DNA from: a virus
Length of the DNA stretch: 47,959 nucleotides
Virus record (IMG/VR): IMGVR_UViG_3300022916_000027
Location: 1 to 47,959 of that record
Reading direction: 5' to 3' (one strand)
Part shown: one piece after another, positions 20,523-30,405 of the stretch
Layout: the number at the start of each line of letters is the position of its first letter
Position numbering within the stretch: the first letter of the stretch is position 1
Notes under the pieces: model-generated
Databases searched by the model: none
Told to the model about the DNA's origin: nothing
The model's input: the letters and a program-made list of their open reading frames with translations, nothing else
Program-made: the position numbers and the translations under genes

Positions 20523-22907
20523 ATGAACGCGCCATATTGTGAAGGGCCTCTTCAGGCTAAAATCGCCTTCATCGGGGAAGCGCCAGGGGCAGAGGAGGAG
20601 AAACTCCGCAGACCCTTCGTGGGAACTGCAGGTCGACTTTTCAATGACCTTCTGCGCAGAGCTGGCATTCAGCGCCATGATGTCTATATCGACAATGTAT
20701 TCCAGGAACGGCCAGCTAATAATCAGATTAATCTCTTCGCTGATCTTACGAAGAAGGTTCCTTTGCTGACTCCAATCTGGAATAACCACGTCGAGAAGTT
20801 GAAGGAACGACTGGAGGCTAGCGAGGCTAATGTCTTTGTCTGCCTTGGCAACACGCCACTCTATGCCTTAACTGGCCTTAGGGAGATTACTAAGCGGCGT
20901 GGAAGCATTCTTGAAAGCACTCTCCTTCCTGGTCGAAAGGTAATCCCTTGCATCCATCCTTCCTCTGCCCTCCGTCAATATCTTCATCAATATCTAATCA
21001 TTATGGATATGACGAGGGCGAAGGAGCAAAGTGAGTTTCCAGAGATTCAAAGGACTGAGCGAAGCCTCCTTCTCAATCCTGGTTTCCAAGATGTAATGGA
21101 TTGGCTCTCGGACGATCACCACTGGGAATTTGTTGCCTTCGATATTGAGGTGAAGTTCGGTGAGGTCAGTCATATCTCCTTCGCCCCAGATGCTCACAAC
21201 GCTATCTGCATCCCCTTCGTCGACGGCGTCAAGGACTGGTGGGCACCGGATCAGGAGGCTGCAATCTGGAAAAGAGTTGCGGAGATCTTAGAGAACGAAG
21301 AGATAAGGAAGGTTGGCCAGAACGTCTCTTTCGACGCAACCTTCCTATATCGAAAGTACGGAATCCACGCAAAGCCTCTCGACGATACTATGATCGCTCA
21401 GGCAATCCTCTATCCTGATTTCCCGAAAGGCCTGGACTTCATCACGGCTAGCTACTGCGCCGGGGAACCTTACTATAAGGATGAAGGAAAGGAGTGGTTC
21501 AAGAATCCCTTCGCATCCGAGGAGATCTTCCGGAACTACAGCGCGATGGACTCAGCTGTTGTAGCGGAAGCCTTTCCGAAAATGATGGCGGATCTTGAGA
21601 AGCAGGGGAATTTCGAAGCTTACAAACGCCAATGCCAGCTCATCCACCCTCTCGTATATATTGGTGAGAAGGGGATTCCTATGGATACAGAAGGGTTGGC
21701 AAAAGAATCAAAGCTCTGCGATGCCAAGATCGAAGCGCTCCAGACTGAGCTTCGTGAGATCTGCGGATTCGATCTGAACCCTGCCAGCGTTAAGCAAGTC
21801 AAGGCTTACTTCTACGTCCAGAAGGGGCTAAAGCCTTACACCAAGCAAGGCAGTGTGACGGTTGATGATAAAGCTCTAAAGAGAATCGCGGCGAAGGGGC
21901 ATCGCGAAGCTATCATCATCCTCGAACTCCGGCATCAGAAGAAGATGAAGGGGACTTACTTCGATATGAAGCTGGATGATGACGGACGTCTTCGCTGCTC
22001 CTACAATCCCGTCGGAACGAAGCAAGGCCGGATCTCTTCCTCCAAGACCATCTTCGGGACTGGTGGAAATCTCCAGAATCAGCCTCCTGAGATGCAAAGC
22101 TATATGCACGCTGACCCTGGATATATTGCTATCTCTATGGACCTCGGCCAGGCGGAGAATCGTGTCGTAGCTTACATCGCGAACGAGCGAGCAATGATCC
22201 ATGCTTTCGAGCAAAAGATCGACATTCATAACCAGACCGCAGCTATGATCCTGGAGAAGGACATCACGGAGGTTACGAAAGATGAAAGAGGAACCGTTGG
22301 AAAGCGGGCTAACCACGGACTTAATTACGATCTGGGATACAGAACTTTTGCTATCTATTATCAAATACCTGAGCGAGAGGCCGCCTTCATTGTCGAACGG
22401 TATCATCAGATCTATCCTGGTGTTCGAGAGTGGCACGCGAGTATCCGTGAAGAGCTATCCAAATCGAGAACTCTCCGTAATTGTTTCGGACGAAAAAGGA
22501 CATTTATGGACAGATGGGGCCATGAACTCTTTAAAGAGGCTTATAGCTACATCCCTCAAAGCACAGTTGCGGAAAAACTCAACCTCTGGGGATACGTATA
22601 TATTTACGAAAGGCAAGATCTATTTCCCGAGGTAGAACTCTTGAACACCGTTCACGATTCGATTAAGTTCCAGGTTCCCCTCGATGTCGGAGCGGATCGA
22701 ATTGTCGAAGTCATCAACAACATCAAGGATAATCTCGAAACCCCTCTCGAATGGAAGGGCCGGGAATTCTCTATCCCTGTCGACACGCACCTCGGATTTA
22801 CGCTCTCAGAAGCAGAAGGGCTGGAGTGGAAGGCGGATGCCGTTAATGAAACTGCCGACGCTGATCTAGCCGAGGAGATAAAAGAATATGTCTCGGCAAA
22901 TAGCTGA
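20523..22907 (+). CDS. polA: UDG-domain / family A DNA polymerase fusion
   Basis: 794 aa, SD AAAGGGAAA. Residues ~1-165 form a uracil-DNA glycosylase-superfamily domain: GEAPGAEEE (18-26), RPFVGTAGRLF (30-40), IHPSSAL (144-150). Residues ~200-350 are a DnaQ-like 3'-5' exonuclease: FDIEV (D207, E209), NVSFD (D271), YSAMD (D343). Residues ~400-794 are the Pol I-type polymerase: motif A MDLGQAENR (D540), motif B RGTVGKRANHGLNYD (K594) and motif C VHDS (H711, D712). The Phe762-equivalent (E. coli numbering) is His598. UDG-polymerase fusions are known in some phages such as SPO1. This is the replicative polymerase. Confidence 0.95.
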   Translation: MNAPYCEGPLQAKIAFIGEAPGAEEEKLRRPFVGTAGRLFNDLLRRAGIQRHDVYIDNVFQERPANNQINLFADLTKKVPLLTPIWNNHVEKLKERLEASEANVFVCLGNTPLYALTGLREITKRRGSILESTLLPGRKVIPCIHPSSALRQYLHQYLIIMDMTRAKEQSEFPEIQRTERSLLLNPGFQDVMDWLSDDHHWEFVAFDIEVKFGEVSHISFAPDAHNAICIPFVDGVKDWWAPDQEAAIWKRVAEILENEEIRKVGQNVSFDATFLYRKYGIHAKPLDDTMIAQAILYPDFPKGLDFITASYCAGEPYYKDEGKEWFKNPFASEEIFRNYSAMDSAVVAEAFPKMMADLEKQGNFEAYKRQCQLIHPLVYIGEKGIPMDTEGLAKESKLCDAKIEALQTELREICGFDLNPASVKQVKAYFYVQKGLKPYTKQGSVTVDDKALKRIAAKGHREAIIILELRHQKKMKGTYFDMKLDDDGRLRCSYNPVGTKQGRISSSKTIFGTGGNLQNQPPEMQSYMHADPGYIAISMDLGQAENRVVAYIANERAMIHAFEQKIDIHNQTAAMILEKDITEVTKDERGTVGKRANHGLNYDLGYRTFAIYYQIPEREAAFIVERYHQIYPGVREWHASIREELSKSRTLRNCFGRKRTFMDRWGHELFKEAYSYIPQSTVAEKLNLWGYVYIYERQDLFPEVELLNTVHDSIKFQVPLDVGADRIVEVINNIKDNLETPLEWKGREFSIPVDTHLGFTLSEAEGLEWKADAVNETADADLAEEIKEYVSANS

Positions 22908-24051
22908 TTGGCTTGATGGCTTCCTGGAATATACAGACAACACCGAGCCACCTTACCTCTTCCGCCTCTGGACCGCGATCTCAACCATTGCAGCGGTCAT
23001 GCAGAGAAAGTGTCGGCTCGAGTGGGGGATGGAGACTTTCTATCCTAATATGTATGTAGTTTTAGTCGGCCCGCCCGCTGCTAGAAAGGGAACAGCCATC
23101 AAGCCTGGAACTGCGTTTCTCGATCAACTCGGAATCCAACTGGCCGCGGATGAGACTAGCCGACAGAAGCTTGTCGCCACCCTCATCGACGCTGCCGTAA
23201 CTGAACAAACGGAGGAAGGAGATCTTGAATTTCATGCCAGCCTTACTATCATCTCCAGCGAACTCACCGTCTTCCTCGGATACCAAAATAACGAGCTCCT
23301 CACTATATTGTGCAAGTGGTTTGATTGTGAGAATAGATTTATCTATGACACTCACTCACGAGGGAGGGAAGAAGTTGCCAATGTCTGGGTTAACCTTCTG
23401 GGCGCGACTACTCCGATGCTTCTTCAGACTTCAATGCCTGAGGGCGCTGTCGGCTCTGGTTTTACGTCACGAACTATCTTCGTCTACGAGCCTGATAAAG
23501 GAAAGGTCGTAATCATCCCGATCCTCTCCGAAGAGCAGGAAATTATTAAGGAAGCCCTCCTCGCTGACCTCGGAAGGATCAGGGCAATTACTGGCCGATA
23601 TGTCTTCACCGAAAAGTTCCTCCTAACGTATCAAGATTGGAGAGTAGAGCAGGAAGCGAAGCAGGTCTTCTCTGAACCTCGTCTTGAGTTCTACATCCAA
23701 CGCCGCCCCCTTCATCTCCTAAAGCTCAGCATGATTATAGCAGCCGCGAGAAGAGATGAGAGAGTGCTGGAAGAAGATGACTTACTCAAGGCTATGAAGA
23801 TCCTTAATCAGACAGAAGAGAAGATGCCTCAGGTCTTCCAAGGCGTTGGTGGGAATCCCTTGGCGCCGATCCAACTTCGAATCATGAGGCTGCTTGATGC
23901 CCGTGGCTCCATCAAGGCCAGCGAACTGACTGAGATGTTCTTCAACGACGCTTCGAAGCAGCAACTCGCAGAGATCATCGCAACGCTCGAAACGATGAAC
24001 TTCTGCCGGATTGACCACACGAATCGAGCGATAGTGAGGACAAGGAAATGA
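22888..24051 (+). CDS. DUF3987-type ATPase, putative replicative helicase/primase partner
   Basis: 387 aa, overlaps the polymerase gene by 20 bp. Walker A in VVLVGPPAARKGTA (GPPAARKGT, 61-69), with upstream PYLFRLWTAISTIAAVMQR typical of DUF3987/primase-C-terminal helicases. A later segment LLGATTPMLLQTSMPEGAVGSGFTSR contains the conserved polar and arginine residues of the fold. C-terminal ~70 residues form a winged helix (QLRIMRLLDARGSIKASELTEMF). No separate DnaB-type helicase is seen, so this is the best helicase candidate. Confidence 0.82.
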   Translation: MSRQIADWLDGFLEYTDNTEPPYLFRLWTAISTIAAVMQRKCRLEWGMETFYPNMYVVLVGPPAARKGTAIKPGTAFLDQLGIQLAADETSRQKLVATLIDAAVTEQTEEGDLEFHASLTIISSELTVFLGYQNNELLTILCKWFDCENRFIYDTHSRGREEVANVWVNLLGATTPMLLQTSMPEGAVGSGFTSRTIFVYEPDKGKVVIIPILSEEQEIIKEALLADLGRIRAITGRYVFTEKFLLTYQDWRVEQEAKQVFSEPRLEFYIQRRPLHLLKLSMIIAAARRDERVLEEDDLLKAMKILNQTEEKMPQVFQGVGGNPLAPIQLRIMRLLDARGSIKASELTEMFFNDASKQQLAEIIATLETMNFCRIDHTNRAIVRTRK

Positions 24052-24476
24052 ACGCGGAAAGGATCTTAGAAAACCTTCTCGAAAAAGGAAAGATTACGGA
24101 GGCTGATCTCGTCGACGTTGGAGAGATTACGGATGACTTCAAGAACACTGTCAAGGTCGTCCATGCTCTCTTCGAGAGACCTGAGATCGCGAAGGGCTTT
24201 CATCTTGAGGAACAAATGGCAGATGGCTGGACGCGGGAGCATCATCGAATCTGGACAAATCATACTAAAAAGATTCTGGAGATCCTCGAAGTAAGTAATG
24301 AGGATCTCCAGAAGATAATCAACATCGCTGTTCAGCTAAATAAGAATCTACCTCGCGAAAATGCTGAGGCGATCATGGACTTCTTCATCGCCATTCATGA
24401 GGAGGAATCTATAACCTCCTTTATCTCCGGCCTTGAGGATTCTGGCGAAGATATACCTGCTTTACCTGCTTCGTAA
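24048..24476 (+). CDS. Hypothetical protein ending the early arm
   Basis: 142 aa, ATGA overlap with the helicase gene. All-helical (KILEILEVSNEDLQKIINIAVQLNKNL). Its 3' end overlaps the 3' end of the minus-strand polyvalent gene by 56 bp, so the arms converge without a gap. No bidirectional terminator is obvious; only a weak AGGAGG...CCTCCT hairpin near 24401-24423. Confidence 0.7.
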   Translation: MNAERILENLLEKGKITEADLVDVGEITDDFKNTVKVVHALFERPEIAKGFHLEEQMADGWTREHHRIWTNHTKKILEILEVSNEDLQKIINIAVQLNKNLPRENAEAIMDFFIAIHEEESITSFISGLEDSGEDIPALPAS

Positions 24477-27400
24477 CAGATCCTCGCAGGCGTCTGATCG
24501 TGCGGTCGATGAACTTTATCTTCTGCACATCAGATAGCCTGGCGTAGCCTCGGCCACCAAGCGCGAGAGAGATAGCTTCCTTCGTCCTGGCTCCATAAAG
24601 AAGAGCGTATTCCCGCCAAAGTTCATCTGAAAGCTCGTGCTTCTCTCCAGAGATTGTAATCTCCTTGCTCGGAAGACCAGGATAGACTCCAAGTCTTTCC
24701 AGCTCCTGCTCCGTTGGATCGTCCGTGCTATCACTCCATTTGAAAGGAAGCCATTGGCGCATCGCTCCGCCAGGAAGTCTAATCTCTTCTCCGAAGTTAT
24801 TCAACCTAGCCTTCCCTTCATCATCTATGATATATTCACTGAAGGGAATCGTGTTAGCCAGCGCCGCCGTAAAGCCCTTCGCCTCCCTCAACGTCGCATC
24901 TCCCTCCGTGATTGCCTCAGCTGCCCGATTAAAGCTTCGGAAGAAACTGGAATAAGGAACCATGGAAGATGGGAGCCGCTCTACGACACGCTGAATCCCC
25001 TTATCATCCATCAGCCTCGAAACGTTCTCAGTATAGGTTGAGCTGATAACAGTCCTCATCATTACGTTTCCAAGCGTTGAGACATACTCCATCAGCTCCG
25101 ATTCCTTAACATCTTCTCTCTTCGTCGCTTCCATGATGTTGGCAGTGATAGCCAGCGGAAGAGCAAAGGGCTCGAACTTTCTATAACTAATCCAAGTCCC
25201 GTTTATCTTGACTGCGTAAGGAATCTTGCCCTGACGATAGAAGGCATCTCGTTCAGCTTGCCTTTGGGGAACGGCTCCAGTAATTGGGAAGTCGCCTTCG
25301 TCATCTGGATCACCGAAAGCCAGCGTTGTCGCCATCGCCAAGATCAAGCCCTCGACTTGCTTAGTAATGACATCAGAAGCTTCAGCTTTTCCCTCCTTGA
25401 TATTATTACGAGAAGCAAGATATCCGACACCAGGAGTTATCTCAACCCCTCTCTTCAGGATGTTCGTTAGAGTATTAACGAAAGGAACAATCAAGCGACC
25501 GACGCCGAAGGGGACCTTGTCCCTCAATCTAATAATATTCGTCGCGAGCGTTCCCGGCGCGTCCATGAAGGTCGCATACTCTCCGAACTGCGCGGCGTCT
25601 GCAATGATATTCTCTGGCGGATTCGCAATGACTTCCTTGAACGACTTCCCAGTCTTCTTCGCCTCCCTTACGATGAGGGCATTAAGCTGAGCGTCGAAAG
25701 CCAAGGCATGAAAGAACATATCTTGAGCTTCAAGTGCCTTCGCCGGGCGAGAGATATAAGGAGCCAGCGCTCTCATCCAAGCATGAGGAGAGCGTTCAAA
25801 GGCTTCGAAGCTCTGCCCCATTTCTCTACGCCACTTCGTTGCTTGGCGGTCGAAGGTGTCAGGGTCCATCCCCTTCTTATCTACGAGATAACGGTAAGTC
25901 TTATTAGCTCGATTCTTAATCCCTTTCCACATCGGGACGACTTCGTCCAGGAAGATATTTCGACTCTCTTGATGCAGCGAAGGAAAGATGCTATGTACTA
26001 GCTCGCTAGTCAAAGTCTTATCAACCGCTGCCTGCAACGCTCGATGCGGGAGCTGGAAAGCCAGCCATAAAGCATTATTCCCTACGTTCACGAAGTGAGT
26101 CGGAATACCAGAGAGGATGGAGTTATAAAAATACTCGAAGAAGTAATCCTTAGCCTTCGGCTTCTGAAGACGATTATACATATCTCTCGCCGTCTGCGGA
26201 TCGTTGATTGAGCCATCCTTTACGATCTGAGAAAGATAAGCCGCATCTTCTTCAGAAAGTTCAGTCTCAAGATTCCGGAGATGTTCCCAGAGGAGATAAG
26301 GATCTCTCATCCTCTTCCTGGCTTCGAGCCTCCGGCCAGCGTCCTTGCTAAGCATTGAGGCCACTTCAAAGTCATGGTCAGCCTGTTCCTTAAGAACCTT
26401 CGCGATGTCAGGCTCCTCTCCCATTGCCCACTGATCCAAAGCATTAACATACCCTGATGCGGAATAAGTATCCAGCGCATCTGCTTCTTCGAGAGAGATC
26501 TGACCGGTCTCAAGGAATCTTTGAACAAGGGCTTCCATACCAGGAAAGCCTTTCTTCCGAAGGATCTCAGTACTTCGACTTTCCAGATCCTCCCTTGTCA
26601 TTACCGTCGGATCAGCCTTCTTCGAGAGTTCATCTTGGATTAACTGCTCCATCGCTTTGTCGAGGTTGATCCGAGTTAGATTAACATTCCCTGCGTATTC
26701 CTTTGCCTTCTTATCCTGGAAGGAATAGCGATCTTCAATTGTGACAATCGAGGGATCATAAACAACGTAGTTGGCGTCTTTTATAACGGAGCCTCTTACT
26801 GTATTTCCTCGAAGAGTGTTTGGAGGATACTTAGTTCCATCTATTCCCTCTGCCCATAAAGCGCGACTAGCTAGAACCCTAGCCTTATTCTTTCCCAGCG
26901 CTGGATCGTTGCTTCTGAATATATCCTTTAGATCCCAATAGTAGCTAGAATAATCTCGTAAGGCTAATTCCTCCTCTGCCATCTTTGCTTCCATTTCCGC
27001 CACATCTTCAAGGGAATCCCGCAGTGCTTGCCTTGCTTCCTCCATCGACAGAAAATCACCGAGTCTATTCTCCCCTGAGTCATAAATAACAAATTTACCT
27101 TTCTCAAACTTGATGTCGTAGTCAATCTCCATGTTATCAAGAATTAGTTCTTTATCAACTACGAACCGAGCCATACGTCTTCTAATTAAAGATTGTACAA
27201 CTTCCTGTGCTTCTGCTAACGTATTTGTTTCTCTGACCAGTCTTCCATCCGCGCCATAAACAGCGGCACCGCCATCATCAAGTGGCTTTGCTGTATATGT
27301 TTGAGCAAGCGCTCCTTCAAAGGCTCTTTTGATTTTTCCTAGTTGCCGCTCCGTTGGTGGCGCATACCAGTCCGGTATATCATAATTAGCTGGATCTTGG

Positions 27401-30393
27401 CCTTTACGAAGGAAAGCAGTATATATATGTCTTCCACCGCCCTGAAAGTACACTAAGGTAAAGTCGGATTCCTTCAACTCAATATATTCGCGAAGATCTT
27501 TATGCGCTTCTAACGCTCTATCTAAAATACGCTGAGCTGCTTTGTCATCCCGTGATTTAAGTACTTTACGTCCTTCAGTAATAGTTTCCTGTAATTTTGC
27601 TTCCTGGCTTGCTGCGACTTTATGTATGATGCCTACAAATTGTTTAAGTGTAATTTCTTTATCAGCCAGAGATGCTGATGCATCTTGAAGATCTACACTA
27701 TGCTTATAGAAAGGTAAATCCAAAAAGTGGGTATCTTTTCCTCCTATATTAAGTGTAAGTTCAATATCTGTAAAGGAGCTGTCTGATCCAGCTATCTTTG
27801 CATATAGCTCAGCAATGCTTCTAATATTTGTAAAGTAAAAGCCAGCACCGAAAGCAAGACTGCCTTCGCCACTCATAAGATACTGAAGATCCATCTCATC
27901 ATAAATTGCACCACTTCCGTGGTAAGCAAATATCTGCGAAAGATACCCGCTCTGCCCTCTCCCATTCGGGGCACTCTTCAGATGAATATTCGCGGCTTGA
28001 ATCAATTCCTCCTGCGTCATCTCCACACCAACGGCATCCTTCGCCGCCACCCACATATCCTTCATCCAGCCGCCAACCCTCTTCGCCGGCCCCGCTTGAA
28101 TGCGATCAGCGTAATACTGTCCAACGGCATCGCTGAGCTCTTCCTCTGGCTTCTCCTTATCCTGATAGAAAGCCAGCATTTCCTTTGCAATCGGAGTATC
28201 TCTTCCGAGAAGATCCAGGAGCCGATGAAACCCCTCATGTCCGATTGTATTAAACTCAACATCCGCTGAGAGATAAACAGTCCCAGTCGCTCGATCAAGG
28301 ACAGCGTTGGCGGGCTGGCTAGTTCCTGGATGATATAGCTGTCCAGGCGTCTGAACCACTCTTCCAATGATTCCAGAAGTTTGAAGCGGAAGAGCTAGAC
28401 GTTGACGTTGGATAGCCGTTGGTTCAGCCTTGTCTTTTGCGCTCGCCGTACTGATCGTATTCTGTTCCTCAGCCATTCCTTCACCTCTGTTCAAAGTATG
28501 AACAGAGGTGTCGGTTGTGATATATGCCGCGACGTCCGCGAGCATCGTGTCAGGTAACTCTTTAAAGGCCTTAATTGCTTCAACTTCATCAAGCGCCAGA
28601 ATCCGATCCCCTTCAGCCTTCACCTCATCGCTGAACTCTCTCGGCTGTCCGATGAAGCGATCCCCGATGTCAAGAAGTCTATTTTCTTTTCTCGCCTTTA
28701 TCTGCTCTTCGAGAGCGGCAACGGTTCCAGGCTTCGGTGCTCTTTTAGCAAGCTCAGCTTCTTCTCTTTTCTGTTGTCTCCGCTGCTTCCTAATCTCTGC
28801 CTTCGAAAGAGTTGCCTTCTCCTGCTCTGCATCACGTTGCGTCGCACGATCTGCTCTCCCTTCAGCGGGCCTAATCCCCTTCGTCCAACCAGGCTGACTC
28901 TTCTCCCAGATCTTTGTCCACTTCGCCCCAGCGCTTGCTCTCTTCGTCGGAGGTCCTTGCTCTTCCCGACTCGCGATGTAAGCCTTCAATCCCTCGCTAT
29001 CCGTATCCTCCGGATTAGCCTGATTCCACGCGAAGATCAGCTCACTCTCTGAAAGCTCAAGCGCAGCCATCTCCGCATTCGGAACCTGGCCAATTGCGCT
29101 AACTCTCTCCACATCCTGCTTTGCGAAGGCAGTCGCTTCGTAAGCGGTCTCGATCAACTCATTTGTGTAGAGAGCCTTGTTAAAGTCTAGTTCCTGCCTC
29201 GACGCATCTGGAAGGGTCGGAAGATTTCCCCTTACAATCTCCGCCGTATTCGAGACGCCAAGCGGCTGCGTTCCAGTCATTGCCTTCGGATCATCCCCTG
29301 CCGCGAGCCTCGAAACAGCTTGCCAGTTTCTAGCTTCCGAGAAAGTCCTTGCCTTGCTAGGATCCGCCGCGAGCATCATAGCTTCTCGTGCCAGCTGAAT
29401 ATTCGTCGCCTCCGCTTTGATAACAATCGGATTCTGCTTATCCGAAGAGGGCGGAAGGTTGCGCAGTTCATCGGGAGCTTCTCCCTCTTCCACTCCTTTA
29501 ACATCCCTAGCCATGCGCCGCACACGCTTGGGGAGCAAAGGAAAAGAACCAAAGCCTCCTCCCAGAAGGCCTCCCAATCCCGCCTCCCTTACGCCTTCCA
29601 GCAATCCCTGATCAGGATTTACCAGGATTTGTGTAAGGCTATTCTGCACAAACTGTTCCGCCCCCTCCTCAGCACCTTCCTCCACTGCCATCGCGCCGAT
29701 GATCTTAGCCGCCTCAGGGATATTCTTTGCAATGAGACTATCCGCAACTCTCTTGAAAAGAGTCGGTGCTTGCTTCTTAAGAACGTAATTCCCCGCTACC
29801 ATCCCCAGCTTCTCCATCGCAAACGCAGAAGCACCGAAGCCAAGAGCTAGGGCAATCTCGGTTCCATCACTTACATCCTCGCCTGTTTCCGTCTCATACT
29901 CTCGAACGATCTTTCTAGCTTCTCCCGCGCTGGAAAGACCATAAGCGGTCAGGACTCCGTAAGAAAGAGGGATGGCCGCCGGAGGAAACATAATACCTCC
30001 AGCCAACGCCGCCGCTGACGGAATGGCCGACGCCAACGCACTTCCCGCGAGAGCTGCGTTCCCAGTCGCTGGATATTCGAAAGCTGTCTCTTGCCTCGTC
30101 CTATCTGCCTCTTCTGCATAACCGAAGAGTTCCTGATAACTAGCCATCATGCTTCCAGGAACAGCCATAAAGCTATTCACGAAGCTATCAAAGCCAGAAG
30201 GAGCAGGGTCTGGGCCTAGCCTCATCATGAAGCGCTCCCTCATATCACGCTGCTCTCCTCTCGACATCTTCCCAAAGCGTGGATCGAGAGAGAAGTTGTT
30301 GTCAAAATAGCTGGTCGCCATCTTGACCTTATCACCATAAGGCATGGCTTTAAAGCGATTATCGCGCTCAATATCTGTCCACTGTAGCGGCAT
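24421..30393 (-). CDS. Polyvalent virion protein: metallopeptidase + ART-like + LPD38-like
   Basis: 1990 aa, start ATG 30393 (TTAGGAG upstream). Residues ~100-155 are hydrophobic Gly/Ala-rich helices. A zincin motif HEGFH (719-723, HExxH) follows QLYHPGTSQPANAVLDRATGT. Residues ~823-1225 have an ADP-ribosyltransferase-like domain: YHGSG (824-828), GEGSLAFGAGFYFTN (842-856), then AEGIDGTKY and NYVVYDPSIVTI (1208-1219). Residues ~1415-1700 (NSILSGIPTHFVNVGNNALW) resemble the large polyvalent-protein associated domain LPD38. Such proteins are carried in the virion and injected. A palindrome-SD-ATG at 28476 may give a 1351-aa C-terminal product. Last gene of the late arm. Confidence 0.85.
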   Translation of the reverse strand: MPLQWTDIERDNRFKAMPYGDKVKMATSYFDNNFSLDPRFGKMSRGEQRDMRERFMMRLGPDPAPSGFDSFVNSFMAVPGSMMASYQELFGYAEEADRTRQETAFEYPATGNAALAGSALASAIPSAAALAGGIMFPPAAIPLSYGVLTAYGLSSAGEARKIVREYETETGEDVSDGTEIALALGFGASAFAMEKLGMVAGNYVLKKQAPTLFKRVADSLIAKNIPEAAKIIGAMAVEEGAEEGAEQFVQNSLTQILVNPDQGLLEGVREAGLGGLLGGGFGSFPLLPKRVRRMARDVKGVEEGEAPDELRNLPPSSDKQNPIVIKAEATNIQLAREAMMLAADPSKARTFSEARNWQAVSRLAAGDDPKAMTGTQPLGVSNTAEIVRGNLPTLPDASRQELDFNKALYTNELIETAYEATAFAKQDVERVSAIGQVPNAEMAALELSESELIFAWNQANPEDTDSEGLKAYIASREEQGPPTKRASAGAKWTKIWEKSQPGWTKGIRPAEGRADRATQRDAEQEKATLSKAEIRKQRRQQKREEAELAKRAPKPGTVAALEEQIKARKENRLLDIGDRFIGQPREFSDEVKAEGDRILALDEVEAIKAFKELPDTMLADVAAYITTDTSVHTLNRGEGMAEEQNTISTASAKDKAEPTAIQRQRLALPLQTSGIIGRVVQTPGQLYHPGTSQPANAVLDRATGTVYLSADVEFNTIGHEGFHRLLDLLGRDTPIAKEMLAFYQDKEKPEEELSDAVGQYYADRIQAGPAKRVGGWMKDMWVAAKDAVGVEMTQEELIQAANIHLKSAPNGRGQSGYLSQIFAYHGSGAIYDEMDLQYLMSGEGSLAFGAGFYFTNIRSIAELYAKIAGSDSSFTDIELTLNIGGKDTHFLDLPFYKHSVDLQDASASLADKEITLKQFVGIIHKVAASQEAKLQETITEGRKVLKSRDDKAAQRILDRALEAHKDLREYIELKESDFTLVYFQGGGRHIYTAFLRKGQDPANYDIPDWYAPPTERQLGKIKRAFEGALAQTYTAKPLDDGGAAVYGADGRLVRETNTLAEAQEVVQSLIRRRMARFVVDKELILDNMEIDYDIKFEKGKFVIYDSGENRLGDFLSMEEARQALRDSLEDVAEMEAKMAEEELALRDYSSYYWDLKDIFRSNDPALGKNKARVLASRALWAEGIDGTKYPPNTLRGNTVRGSVIKDANYVVYDPSIVTIEDRYSFQDKKAKEYAGNVNLTRINLDKAMEQLIQDELSKKADPTVMTREDLESRSTEILRKKGFPGMEALVQRFLETGQISLEEADALDTYSASGYVNALDQWAMGEEPDIAKVLKEQADHDFEVASMLSKDAGRRLEARKRMRDPYLLWEHLRNLETELSEEDAAYLSQIVKDGSINDPQTARDMYNRLQKPKAKDYFFEYFYNSILSGIPTHFVNVGNNALWLAFQLPHRALQAAVDKTLTSELVHSIFPSLHQESRNIFLDEVVPMWKGIKNRANKTYRYLVDKKGMDPDTFDRQATKWRREMGQSFEAFERSPHAWMRALAPYISRPAKALEAQDMFFHALAFDAQLNALIVREAKKTGKSFKEVIANPPENIIADAAQFGEYATFMDAPGTLATNIIRLRDKVPFGVGRLIVPFVNTLTNILKRGVEITPGVGYLASRNNIKEGKAEASDVITKQVEGLILAMATTLAFGDPDDEGDFPITGAVPQRQAERDAFYRQGKIPYAVKINGTWISYRKFEPFALPLAITANIMEATKREDVKESELMEYVSTLGNVMMRTVISSTYTENVSRLMDDKGIQRVVERLPSSMVPYSSFFRSFNRAAEAITEGDATLREAKGFTAALANTIPFSEYIIDDEGKARLNNFGEEIRLPGGAMRQWLPFKWSDSTDDPTEQELERLGVYPGLPSKEITISGEKHELSDELWREYALLYGARTKEAISLALGGRGYARLSDVQKIKFIDRTIRRLRGSVTKQVKQVYLRQNPQGRR
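28485..28507. repeat. 23-bp palindrome copy inside coding sequence
   Basis: CTCTGTTCA-AAGTA-TGAACAGAG, both arms perfect, in frame within the 1990-aa gene (about residues 630-637). Read on the minus strand it is followed by GTGAAGGA and an ATG at 28476, giving SD AGAGGTG five nt from an in-frame start codon at residue 640. Confidence 0.9.
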
Positions 30394-30405
30394 CTTACCA
30401 TACTC

